Under the pieces are notes generated by a model, which worked only from the letters and a program-made list of their open reading frames with translations, did not search any database and was not told where the DNA came from. The translations under genes and the position numbers were made by a program. A DNA stretch of 28,157 bases, taken from the NCBI GenBank assembly GCA_902462015.1, contig CABPZV010000010.1, positions 1 to 28,157 of the forward strand. The letters run 5' to 3'. Below are positions 1 through 6,662 of this stretch, piece by piece (position 1 is the stretch's first letter; each line of letters starts with the position of its first letter). Source of the DNA: an uncultured Eubacteriales bacterium (lineage in GTDB: Bacteria; Bacillota; Clostridia; Oscillospirales; CAG-272).

Positions 1-52
1 CCGCCATTAAGGCGGTAGGCTTAATGGCGGGGAACGTCTTGCTTTTAGTTAT
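1..52 (-). repeat. BXL intergenic repeat, copy A (cut by window start)
   Basis: This is the end-1 portion of the BOX-like repeat, read on the minus strand. The palindromic arm is at 1-30 (CCGCCATTAA, a GGCGGTAGGC centre, TTAATGGCGG). It is followed by a degenerate end 1 (GTCTTGCTTTTAGTTAT, against GACATCTTGCCTAAGTTAT in good copies). It lies just downstream of the minus-strand MFS gene with end 1 facing the gene, as in copies C, G and H. End 1 has several substitutions, so this looks like an older copy. Confidence 0.8.
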
Positions 53-57
53 TAAGT

Positions 58-94
58 CAATGCTTTTGGTACATAGTCTGAAAGACTTTATTTC
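58..94 (-). repeat. Leader-type repeat (family 2), degenerate copy
   Basis: On the minus strand this reads GAAATAAAGTCTTTCAG then ACTATGTACCAAAAGCATTG. It aligns with the sequences in front of the cytidine-deaminase-like gene (1798-1844) and cysE (11807-11890), including the GAAATAAA block, the CTATGTA block and the position of the AAAGG.CATGG block. Here the Shine-Dalgarno core is lost, and the copy sits between the MFS stop codon and BXL copy A. The assignment rests on reading by eye. Confidence 0.5.
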
Positions 95-132
95 CCGGCG
101 GCGCTTTCCTGGCATGATTTGAAGGATTTTCT

Positions 133-1308
133 TCAGACTTTTCTGCTCAACGCAAATAAGCTGATTAAAAGTATTAGCGGGAAAACAGCCGCCGCAAGTA
201 TTCCGGCGCGGAGATTACCGCCGAATCCGCTTGAAATATAGCCTGCAAGCGATGGTCCTGCAGAACAGCCGAAGTCTCCTGCAAGTGCAAGCATTGCGAA
301 CAATACCGTGCCGCCTCCGCGGAGAGCAGAGGCTGACTTGCTGAACGTACCTGGCCACAGTATTCCGACAGAAAAACCACAGACTGCACATCCAAGCAGA
401 TCGATTAAAGGGACAGGGATGAGCGATATGCATACATATGAAACGATACAGAGATAACAGCTGTATTTCATGACGCGCTCCAAATTGAGTTTATCTCCAT
501 ATTTTCCGTATATAAGTCTTGCCGTTCCCATCAGCATAGCAAATGCCATTGGTCCGGCTAAATCTCCTGTAGTTTTGCTGATGCCGAGAGCTTTTTCTGC
601 AAATGCAGACGCCCATTGACTTACGGCCTGTTCACTTGCACCTGCGCTCATCATCATCAGCATCAATATCCAGAAAACCTTTTTAGAGAACAGCTCTTTC
701 AGAGACATACCCTTATTTCCGTCATCGCTTAGAGCATAGATTGGGGCTTGTATAAATAAAAATATATTTGCAATAGGTATAACCGCCCATATTAAGGTCA
801 ATATCCGCCAGTTCGTAACATCGAAAAAATAGAAAAATGCTGTTGAAATCAGTATAACTCCCATGTGTCCCCAGCAATAAAAGGAGTGCAGCAGACTCAT
901 CGCTTTTTCTTTGTTTTTTGTCGGACATGCTTCGATGATAGGACTGACCAAAACTTCAAGCAGCCCTCCTCCTACCGCGTAGACGATAACAGATATTATT
1001 ATTCCGAGAAATGAATCAGGCAATATTTCGGGCAGAATGGTAAGTAAAATCAGTCCTGTTGCAGCAAAAATATGAGCTGTAATTGCCGACACTCGGTAAC
1101 CGATTTTGTCGATGAATCCTGCTGACAGCATGTCGGTCAGGAGCTGAATTATAAAATTAACTGTGATCAAAGCTGTTACCTGTGACAGAGATATTTTATA
1201 GCTGTTTTGAAATGTCACGAAGAGCAGCGGTACGAAATTGTTTACTATCGCCTGTACAATATAACCTATAAAACAGGCGTACATGGTTTTTTTGTAATTT
1301 GTATTCAT
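133..1308 (-). CDS. MFS transporter, 12 predicted membrane segments
   Basis: This 391-residue polytopic membrane protein belongs to the major facilitator superfamily. The sequence shows alternating hydrophobic segments over the whole length, about 12 helices in two halves, with a hydrophilic central loop near residues 195-210. The charged GFIDKIGYR turn after the second helix is the usual loop 2-3 signature of the superfamily. The repeated pattern GKYGDKLNLERV appears in the second half. The substrate cannot be read from the sequence. The gene follows the cytidine-deaminase-like gene and the uracil permease on the same strand, so a nucleoside or base is possible but unproven. The ribosome binding site AAAAGG lies 13 bases before the ATG. 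Length is normal for the family and the frame is intact. Confidence 0.85.
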   Translation of the reverse strand: MNTNYKKTMYACFIGYIVQAIVNNFVPLLFVTFQNSYKISLSQVTALITVNFIIQLLTDMLSAGFIDKIGYRVSAITAHIFAATGLILLTILPEILPDSFLGIIISVIVYAVGGGLLEVLVSPIIEACPTKNKEKAMSLLHSFYCWGHMGVILISTAFFYFFDVTNWRILTLIWAVIPIANIFLFIQAPIYALSDDGNKGMSLKELFSKKVFWILMLMMMSAGASEQAVSQWASAFAEKALGISKTTGDLAGPMAFAMLMGTARLIYGKYGDKLNLERVMKYSCYLCIVSYVCISLIPVPLIDLLGCAVCGFSVGILWPGTFSKSASALRGGGTVLFAMLALAGDFGCSAGPSLAGYISSGFGGNLRAGILAAAVFPLILLISLFALSRKV

Positions 1309-1339
1309 TTATATTACTATACCTTTTATACAAAGTATA

Positions 1340-1370
1340 CACCCGATACGGAAAATTTCCTTATCGGGTG
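1340..1370 (-). terminator. Hairpin after the cytidine-deaminase-like gene
   Basis: CACCCGATA at 1340-1348 pairs perfectly with TATCGGGTG at 1362-1370, with a 13-base loop. It lies in the gap between the deaminase stop codon and the MFS start. Neither strand has a clean U run after the stem (TTTGTCTTT on plus, TATACTTTG on minus), so it is either a weak terminator or a processing or attenuating hairpin between the two genes. Confidence 0.45.
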
Positions 1371-1388
1371 TTTGTCTTTGTATTGTAA

Positions 1389-1790
1389 TTAGAATTTTAA
1401 TAATGAATTGCTAATCCACCAGTTTGGACATAGTCTTTTGAGCTTCATTGTACTTATTGGATTATAGTCGGTCAGGACATCTATGTTTTGGCTGTCCTTG
1501 TCAAGCATCATTATAAATTCCAGGCAGGAGTTGCAGGGAGTGCTTATAGCTCCGTCCCTTAAAATTGTAAGCATTTTTATTATTTTGCTTTCCCCGTACG
1601 TAATCATATTTGAAATTGCATTGCGTTCAGCACATATTCCGTTTGCTGTACCTGTATCGATACTGATTCCGAGGTAGATATTTCCCTTGTCTGTCAAAAT
1701 AGCGGAAGCGGCGGCTCCGGTTTCAACAAAAGGGGATATTCTTCGCCTTGCCTGGATTTCTTTTGCTTTCTCATACATCTCTTCCCACAT
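1389..1790 (-). CDS. cdd: Cytidine deaminase-like zinc enzyme
   Basis: This is a 133-residue protein of the cytidine deaminase fold, which hydrolyses cytidine or a related nucleoside to uridine in the cytosol. The zinc site is visible: CAE at residues 53-55 (one cysteine ligand and the catalytic glutamate) and PCNSC at 85-89 (the other two cysteine ligands). The substrate loop GISIDTGTANG before CAE differs from the usual NVENASYG, so it may be a divergent blasticidin-S-deaminase-like branch with a different substrate. An ATG at 1800-1802 is only one base from the AAAGGG ribosome site, so the ATG at 1788-1790 (MWEEMYEK) is the better start. It lies 120 bp after the uracil permease gene, which fits pyrimidine salvage. 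Its Shine-Dalgarno lies in a dispersed repeat also found before cysE. Confidence 0.8.
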   Translation of the reverse strand: MWEEMYEKAKEIQARRRISPFVETGAAASAILTDKGNIYLGISIDTGTANGICAERNAISNMITYGESKIIKMLTILRDGAISTPCNSCLEFIMMLDKDSQNIDVLTDYNPISTMKLKRLCPNWWISNSLLKF

Positions 1791-1797
1791 ATTTATT

Positions 1798-1844
1798 ACC
1801 ATGCCCTTTATACATAGCCTGAAGGTTTTATTTCAGACTTATAT
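1798..1844 (-). repeat. Leader-type repeat (family 2) carrying the cdd ribosome binding site
   Basis: On the minus strand this reads ATAAGTCTGAAATAAAA, CCTTCAGG, CTATGTATAAAGGGCATGGT. The 17-base block ATAAGTCTGAAATAAAA is identical to 11823-11839 upstream of cysE. The downstream TATGTA..AAAGG.CATGGT.ATAA block is shared too. The AAAGGG is the Shine-Dalgarno of the following gene. Unlike the cysE copy, it lacks the long palindrome between the two blocks. Confidence 0.7.
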
Positions 1845-1910
1845 CCTTCTTTTTAGTGTGAAAAAATTGTATTCAAATTAATCAGGTTTTATAACCCGTT
1901 TTTTATTTAT

Positions 1911-3245
1911 TCAATCCTTTTTCTTTCCGGAGAGAATGAGATTTACTATGATTCCAAGTATTAATGCGGTGGCAATTTCGGTCAGTGTTACTGCTCCGAA
2001 TTTAAGTGACATACCTCCGATACCTGCGATAAGAATAACCGATACTACAAAGAGGTTATGGTTGTCGTCAAGATTGACCTTCTGAATCATTTTAAGACCG
2101 CTGACTGCAATAAATCCATACAGAGATATACATACGCCGCCCATAACGCATGATGGGATTGTCGCCAGAAGGGTTACAAACGGAGCAATAAATGATGCGA
2201 TGATTGCCATGACGGCTGTTGCCGCAATAGTAATTACCGAAGCGTTTCCGGTTATAGCTACGCATCCGACAGATTCGCCGTATGTAGTGTTAGGGCAGCC
2301 TCCGAAGAAAGCGCCTACCATTGAGCCTACGCCGTCGCCGAGAAGTGTTCTTGCAAGGCCGGGCTCTTCAAGAAGATCCTGTCCGATAATTGACGAAAGG
2401 TTTTTATGGTCTGCGATATGCTCGGCAAAAACTACAAATGCTACAGGAATATATGCGACAGCTACTGTGCCTATATAGGACGGCGTGATGCTTTTAAGTC
2501 CTTTAAATGCTGTAATAAATGTAAAGTCGGGATACCACTGCATGGTTTTAAAGCGTGAAAAATCTATAATTTGCATTGCTTCAATGCCCTGAGCATTTCC
2601 AATTAATGTGAAAACTGTCGCAAGGATATATCCTGCTGCGATACCTATTATAAATGGGATAAGCTTTACCATTTTCTTTCCATAAACAGAGCAGAGCATT
2701 ACGACTATCAGCGTTACAAGCGCGCAGATGAGACAAAGCGCAGCATGCAGGTTCATCTCATATACTCCGTCTCCGTTTAGTGCCACGCTGAGAGAGTCGG
2801 AGACGGCGTTGCCGGCGAGCGAAAGTCCTATAATTGCAACAGTGGGTCCGATTACAACTGCCGGCATGAGTTTATTTATCCACTTTACGCCCACAAATTT
2901 GACTACGACAGCGATGACCACATATACAATGCCGGCGAATGCGGCTCCGATTATAAGTCCGGCATAGCCAACTTCGAGCGATACTGCACCTGCAAAGGCA
3001 GCAAACATAGAACCGAGAAATGCAAATGAAGAACCTAAAAATACCGGACTTTTAAATTTAGTGAAGAGAAGATAAATAATCGTTCCGACACCTGCACCGA
3101 ACAGCGCCGCAGATGTTGACATGCCGTTTCCGACGATTGCAGGCACGGCGATTGTTGCTGCAAGTATTGCAAGCAGCTGCTGGAGAGCGAAAACAATCAG
3201 CTGTCCGAATTTTGGTTTTTGATTTACCTTGTAGATTAGTTCCAT
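1911..3245 (-). CDS. uraA: Uracil permease, NCS2 family
   Basis: This 444-residue uracil:proton symporter of the nucleobase-cation symporter 2 family imports uracil across the cytoplasmic membrane. The sequence shows about 14 hydrophobic segments, the FVVFAEHIADH segment that carries the first substrate-binding glutamate, and the family signature PNTTYGESVG with the second glutamate. N-terminal LQQLLAILAATIAVPAIVG is typical of UraA/PyrP proteins. The ribosome site GGAGGA lies 7 bases before the ATG. It follows pyrR by 62 bp on the same strand with no terminator visible between them, so the two are probably one transcript under the PyrR attenuator upstream. Bacillus has the same pyrR-pyrP order. 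PyrP is an alternative name. Confidence 0.95.
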   Translation of the reverse strand: MELIYKVNQKPKFGQLIVFALQQLLAILAATIAVPAIVGNGMSTSAALFGAGVGTIIYLLFTKFKSPVFLGSSFAFLGSMFAAFAGAVSLEVGYAGLIIGAAFAGIVYVVIAVVVKFVGVKWINKLMPAVVIGPTVAIIGLSLAGNAVSDSLSVALNGDGVYEMNLHAALCLICALVTLIVVMLCSVYGKKMVKLIPFIIGIAAGYILATVFTLIGNAQGIEAMQIIDFSRFKTMQWYPDFTFITAFKGLKSITPSYIGTVAVAYIPVAFVVFAEHIADHKNLSSIIGQDLLEEPGLARTLLGDGVGSMVGAFFGGCPNTTYGESVGCVAITGNASVITIAATAVMAIIASFIAPFVTLLATIPSCVMGGVCISLYGFIAVSGLKMIQKVNLDDNHNLFVVSVILIAGIGGMSLKFGAVTLTEIATALILGIIVNLILSGKKKD

Positions 3246-3307
3246 AAAAGATCCTCCGTTAATTGAATGGTTTATATAAAATACTTATGTATTATATATC
3301 ATATATT

Positions 3308-3859
3308 TCATTTTCCGTATAAAATCACTCCAGTACTGGTGTCATATGGCGGCAGCATAACCGAAACCTGTTCGCTTGCGGATGTCGGTATACTTTTTCC
3401 GATGTAGTCTGCGCGGATGGGAAGCTCTCTGTGTCCTCTGTCAATCAGAATTGCGAGACGAATCGCTTTTGGCCTGCCTATAGTAAATACAGCGTCTATC
3501 GCAGACCTTACCGTTCTGCCCGTATAAAGAACGTCGTCGACAATGATCACATTTTTGTTTACGATGTCAAAAGGAAGATATGACTTCCTGATTATAGGTG
3601 TTTCGAGATCTTCTCCTAAATTGCTGCTTAAATCATCACGGTATAGACTGATATCGAGAGAACCGCACGGAACCGACGCTCCGTCTGTCTGATTTATGTT
3701 TTGCGCGATCATCTGCGCAAGAACTTCACCCCGGCGTTTAATTCCGACAAGGCAGATGTTTTCAGTTCCTTTATTTTTTTCAACAATTTCATAAGACATG
3801 CGTCTGACTGTTCTAAGCAGCGTGCCTTCGTCCATTATGGTTGCTTTTAATACAGACAT
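3308..3859 (-). CDS. pyrR: PyrR, pyrimidine operon attenuation protein / uracil phosphoribosyltransferase
   Basis: This 183-residue bifunctional protein binds pyr leader RNA when UMP is abundant and has uracil phosphoribosyltransferase activity. The PRPP-binding motif VIIVDDVLYTGRT is at residues 104-116. The segment SLDISLYRDDLS near residues 67-79 and the C-terminal basic SASEQVSVMLPPYD region are typical of PyrR. The ATG at 3857-3859 (MSVLKAT) has GAGAGGAC eight bases upstream and is preferred over an in-frame ATG 18 bases earlier, which precedes the ribosome site. Length matches the family. It is the first gene of the pyrR-uraA unit. A PyrR-binding loop and a terminator lie in its own leader, so autoregulation by attenuation is expected. 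Confidence 0.96.
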   Translation of the reverse strand: MSVLKATIMDEGTLLRTVRRMSYEIVEKNKGTENICLVGIKRRGEVLAQMIAQNINQTDGASVPCGSLDISLYRDDLSSNLGEDLETPIIRKSYLPFDIVNKNVIIVDDVLYTGRTVRSAIDAVFTIGRPKAIRLAILIDRGHRELPIRADYIGKSIPTSASEQVSVMLPPYDTSTGVILYGK

Positions 3860-3972
3860 CAAATATAGTCCTCTCATATAAATTTCTATTTTTCGCAGTA
3901 TTTTGATGCGCAGACGGGACGTAACATAAATGCATTTGAAAAGAACGTTTGTATCTGCCTGGCAGATATATC

Positions 3973-4008
3973 AAAAAAATCTTACAGCTTAGGAGGACTG
4001 TAAGATTT
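3973..4008 (-). terminator. Intrinsic terminator in the pyrR leader
   Basis: On the minus strand CTTACAG pairs with CTGTAAG, extended to a 9-bp stem ATCTTACAG/CTGTAAGAT around the loop TCCTCCTAAG, followed directly by seven U residues. It lies about 110 bp before the pyrR start with no gene upstream in the transcript, so it is a leader attenuator and not a gene-end terminator. Confidence 0.9.
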
Positions 4009-4032
4009 TGAAAATTTGAATACAGACGATTA

Positions 4033-4200
4033 TTATAACTTAGGCAAGATGTCCCTCCATTAAGGCAATCGCCATTAAAGCTGCTGCCCTAATGGCGATC
4101 GCCTTTTAGGCGGCGGGTTACATTTCACCATTCAGTGGGAGATACAAGATCCTACTGGAATGGCTATCACGCCATTTGACGGGGCAAGTCCCTTATTTAA
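4033..4200 (+). repeat. BXL intergenic repeat, copy B (within the pyr leader)
   Basis: This copy runs from end 1 (TTATAACTTAGGCAAGATG) to end 2 (GGGGCAAGTCCCTTATTTAA). It has one full palindromic arm (ATCGCCATTA ... TAATGGCGAT), a short CGCCTTTTAGGCG arm, the core GCGGGTTACATTTCACCATT and the central hairpin ending GGAATGG. It lacks the extra TTGGC hairpin. It lies antisense to pyrR transcription, between the PyrR-binding loop and the leader terminator. End 2 has one change (TTTAA for TTGAA). Confidence 0.92.
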
Positions 4201-4263
4201 TCTGGTCTGATTTATAATCTTATCGGTCTCTCTGTACCGCAATTAAAGATTTTGCTTACGTAA

Positions 4264-4292
4264 AGTTTAACATATTTTTCTTTATTTGTCAA
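4264..4292 (-). promoter_or_regulatory. Sigma-A promoter for pyrR-uraA
   Basis: On the minus strand, TTGACA (from 4287-4292) and TAAACT (from 4264-4269) are separated by exactly 17 bases. The predicted start near 4257 lies just ahead of the PyrR-binding loop, giving a leader of about 400 bases to pyrR. Confidence 0.85.
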
Positions 4293-4448
4293 CCAAATTA
4301 GATAAATTCTTTCATTAAATTCTTCAATAATGAACGATTGCCGCCTTTACAGCTATGACTTTACAGGCGATTTATCAAAAATTAATTGATTGTAAATAAA
4401 GTAAAAATAAATGGAATAAATATTTCATTTGGAATAGAATAAAAAATA

Positions 4449-4477
4449 TTGCATATATCAAAAAAATGTGATATACT
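4449..4477 (+). promoter_or_regulatory. Sigma-A promoter for the epimerase gene
   Basis: TTGCAT at 4449-4454 and TATACT at 4472-4477 are separated by 17 bases. The predicted start is near 4484, about 90 bases before the GTG start of the epimerase gene. Between this and the divergent pyr promoter (4293-4448) lies AT-rich sequence in which nothing else was recognised. Confidence 0.75.
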
Positions 4478-4574
4478 GACGAAGTGCAGGCGATTCATTA
4501 TTTTCTCTGGCAGATTAAGTCGCATGCATTGAGTATTTGCCGTATATAAGCATATATTGAAAGGACTGATTACA

Positions 4575-5459
4575 GTGAAATTTTATACATTAGAAAACGA
4601 TATAATTTCTGTTGTTATAAACAGCGTGGGTGCAGAGCTGTATTCCATTAAAACTAAAGCGGACGGATGCGAGTATCTGTGGCAGGGTGATCCTGAATAC
4701 TGGTCGGGCCGCGCGTACAATCTTTTTCCGGTTTGCGGACGTCTTACCGAGGGGAAATATACATATGAGGGTAAAACATACGAAATGAATCTGCACGGTT
4801 TTGCCCGTGACAGCGAGTTTTCACTTATAAAGGAAGAAGCTGATGAACTTTCATTTGAGCTTGTCTCTGATGACTGCACAAAAGCTATCTATCCCTTTGA
4901 TTTTCGCTATGTTGTACGGTATATACTTGACGGCAGCAAAATCAAGACTGTATATGAGGTATATAATCCGGGGAAAGGTGAGCTGATTTTTGCGCTTGGC
5001 GGTCATCCTGGCTTTAATGTTCCGTTTCTGTCGGGTGAATGTTTTGAGGATTACAGACTTGAGTTTTCAAAACCGATGTACAGTGTTAAAAAGCTTGCTA
5101 TGAGCGAGACCTGCTATACACTTCCCGAGCCGGAGGATTTTCCTTTGGAGGACGGATATATAATTCCGCTGCGCCATAATATGTTTGACCATGATGCGAT
5201 TTTTCTCTCGGAAACCTCCGGCGAGGTGACGCTCAGAAGCGAAAAAGGCGGTAAATCTGTTTGTGTAAGCTATCCTGATATGAAATATGTCGGCTTTTGG
5301 CATAAACCGTTTACAAAAGCGCCGTTTGTCTGCATTGAGCCGTGGACGAGTGTTCCCGCATACGACGGAGTTATCGATAAGCTGGAGACTAAGCGCGATA
5401 TGATTCATCTTAAGGCCGGAGAAAGCCGGAGCGCTGAGTTTACCATAGAAATAAGATAA
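4575..5459 (+). CDS. Aldose 1-epimerase family protein (LacX/YeaD-like)
   Basis: This 294-residue cytosolic protein of the galactose-mutarotase-like beta-sandwich family is expected to interconvert alpha and beta anomers of a hexose or sugar phosphate. Family features include LFPVCGRL near residues 50-57 (sugar-binding arginine), NLHGFARD near 71-78 (catalytic histidine), GGHPGFNVP near 140 (second histidine) and the C-terminal CIEPWTSVPAYDG segment with the catalytic glutamate. GTG at 4575 is chosen because AAAGGA lies 9 bases upstream; the in-frame TTG at 4557 precedes that ribosome site. The gene is the first of a pair with the amidase gene 14 bp downstream. The exact substrate cannot be told from the sequence. 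Confidence 0.9.
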   Translation: MKFYTLENDIISVVINSVGAELYSIKTKADGCEYLWQGDPEYWSGRAYNLFPVCGRLTEGKYTYEGKTYEMNLHGFARDSEFSLIKEEADELSFELVSDDCTKAIYPFDFRYVVRYILDGSKIKTVYEVYNPGKGELIFALGGHPGFNVPFLSGECFEDYRLEFSKPMYSVKKLAMSETCYTLPEPEDFPLEDGYIIPLRHNMFDHDAIFLSETSGEVTLRSEKGGKSVCVSYPDMKYVGFWHKPFTKAPFVCIEPWTSVPAYDGVIDKLETKRDMIHLKAGESRSAEFTIEIR

Positions 5460-5473
5460 GTAAGTGAGTGGCT

Positions 5474-6472
5474 ATGAACCGAAAAATAATTATATTATTG
5501 ATCGCCGCTATTGTGGTTGTTACCGCTGTGACTCTGCTGACAGTTTTGATTGGCAAGGTTATGTCTTTATTTTCACAGAACAGCCTGCCGGCCGCCGCTC
5601 AGACAGGAGAGGTGCAGACTGGCGATGTGAGGACAGGAGAGACAGAAAGCGGAACGGATTACGGTGCTTCGTTACACGCGCCTCCGGCCTCAGATTTGCA
5701 TACGGACGATACATCAGACGGCCGGCCGGCCGTCTCTGATAAAGGAGCTTCCGGGACAAAAGGGGATAATCCTCCCTCATCGGGGACGTATACTGTTATC
5801 GTAGATCCGGGACACGGATTTACTGACGAGGGGTGTTCTTCGGAGTTTATCGGAGAGCTTACGGAAAAGGAGCTTACTCTTGCTATGGCGGAAGAGCTCC
5901 GCACTATCCTTGAGGGGTACGGTGTAAATGTGATTATGCTTCATGACGGAAAGAGCTTTCCGTCTCTGCCTAAGCTGACGGCGCTTGCAGATTCTTACAG
6001 TATTGAATATGATATAGCGAAATGCGTCGACAACAATATTTTCAGTGCATATGAGCGCACAGTTTACGCAAATTATCTTTCAAAGGTAAATGATGTCGAT
6101 TTATATATTTCAATTCATGTAAATGCAATGGAGAATAATCCTGATTATTCCGGATTTGAGATTGATTACTGTGCAGAAAATGAAAGCTCCGCCGTATCCA
6201 AAATTTTCTTTGACAGTATAATTGATGCTATTAAAAGCAACTATCCTTCCGAAAAGCTTTACACTTGGGAGGACAGCTGGGAAAAAGCGTTCATTGTGAC
6301 TAAATATACATCCGTTCCGTCCGTGCTGTTTGAAACCGGCTTTGCGACAAATGCCGGAGACGCCGCGAGGCTTACCGACCGCGCAGAGCGAAGAAAGCTT
6401 ATGCAGACGGTTGCAGACGGAATTGCTGGAGCTTTGGAGGCCGCTGAAAATGCTGCGAAGTTAAGGAAATAA
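5474..6472 (+). CDS. N-acetylmuramoyl-L-alanine amidase (Amidase_3), membrane anchored
   Basis: This 332-residue cell-wall hydrolase cleaves the bond between N-acetylmuramic acid and L-alanine of peptidoglycan. The N-terminus MNRKIIILLIAAIVVV is an uncleaved-looking membrane anchor, followed by a low-complexity Thr/Gly/Asp/Ser-rich linker to about residue 100. The catalytic domain shows the zinc ligands and acid residues of the AmiC/CwlV family: VDPGHGF (first His), ELTEKELTLAMA (Glu), ISIHVNA (second His) and LFETGFATN near the end (catalytic Glu). It sits 14 bp after the epimerase gene and is probably cotranscribed. ATG at 5474 is preferred over the GTG at 5468 because of spacing to the GAG of a weak ribosome site. 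A role in division, cell separation or sporulation is possible. Confidence 0.92.
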   Translation: MNRKIIILLIAAIVVVTAVTLLTVLIGKVMSLFSQNSLPAAAQTGEVQTGDVRTGETESGTDYGASLHAPPASDLHTDDTSDGRPAVSDKGASGTKGDNPPSSGTYTVIVDPGHGFTDEGCSSEFIGELTEKELTLAMAEELRTILEGYGVNVIMLHDGKSFPSLPKLTALADSYSIEYDIAKCVDNNIFSAYERTVYANYLSKVNDVDLYISIHVNAMENNPDYSGFEIDYCAENESSAVSKIFFDSIIDAIKSNYPSEKLYTWEDSWEKAFIVTKYTSVPSVLFETGFATNAGDAARLTDRAERRKLMQTVADGIAGALEAAENAAKLRK

Positions 6473-6510
6473 ACGGCATTTCAGATTATTTCAATGTTAT
6501 TGCCTAACTT

Positions 6511-6543
6511 AAAAAAGCGAACCCGGCATTTGACCTGGCTCAC
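6511..6543 (-). terminator. Intrinsic terminator of the SPOCS/LysM gene
   Basis: On the minus strand GTGAGCCAGG pairs with CCGGGTTCGC, with two G-U pairs and one mismatch, followed by TTTTTT (plus positions 6511-6516). It lies about 120 bp after the stop codon of the minus-strand gene ending at 6663. Confidence 0.65.
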
Positions 6544-6575
6544 TTTTGTGATTGTATATTCGTTCGGAACACATT

Positions 6576-6612
6576 AGAAAGTCTGCATGACGGATCGTCA
6601 GGCAGACTTTCT
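6576..6612. other. Strong hairpin in the convergent gap
   Basis: AGAAAGTCTGC at 6576-6586 pairs perfectly with GCAGACTTTCT at 6602-6612 around a 15-base centre that itself contains GACGGATCGTC. There is no U run on either strand, so it is not a standard terminator. It lies between the convergent amidase and SPOCS genes and may shield transcript ends. Confidence 0.6.
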
Positions 6613-6662
6613 GCTTCATACAGACATTTTGCGAAAAAACATTCTGCAAGGATTGTTCTGCG

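Larger units (their letters stand above)
3973..4257 (-). promoter_or_regulatory. PyrR-responsive transcription attenuator interrupted by a BXL repeat
   Basis: Three mutually exclusive helices can be drawn in the leader RNA. Anti-antiterminator: AAUCUU (from 4246-4251) pairs with AAGAUU (from 4216-4221), topped by CGGU/ACCG around the loop ACAGAGAG, which closely resembles the PyrR-binding loop UCCAGAGAGG of Bacillus leaders. Antiterminator: UAAGAUU (4216-4222) pairs perfectly with AAUCUUA (4001-4007), the 5' arm of the terminator. Terminator: 3973-4008. With UMP-bound PyrR the first helix should form and the terminator should stop transcription. A BXL repeat occupies 4033-4200, inside the loop of the antiterminator. 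The helices are seen in the sequence; the PyrR response is inferred from the family. Confidence 0.85.

Noticed and set aside
1880..1912. Plus-strand hairpin AGGTT/AACCC followed by a T run
   Set aside because: The T run is on the plus strand, but no plus-strand gene ends here; on the minus strand of uraA it lacks a U tract after the stem.
4033..4200. CRISPR array or tRNA-like gene in the repeat-rich DNA
   Set aside because: Copies are dispersed, not regularly spaced with unique spacers, and no CCA-end, anticodon arm or cas gene is seen.
5474..6472. Transposase or integrase for the BXL repeat
   Set aside because: No gene in the window has a DDE, HUH or recombinase motif; all large frames are explained by other families, so any driver must be elsewhere.
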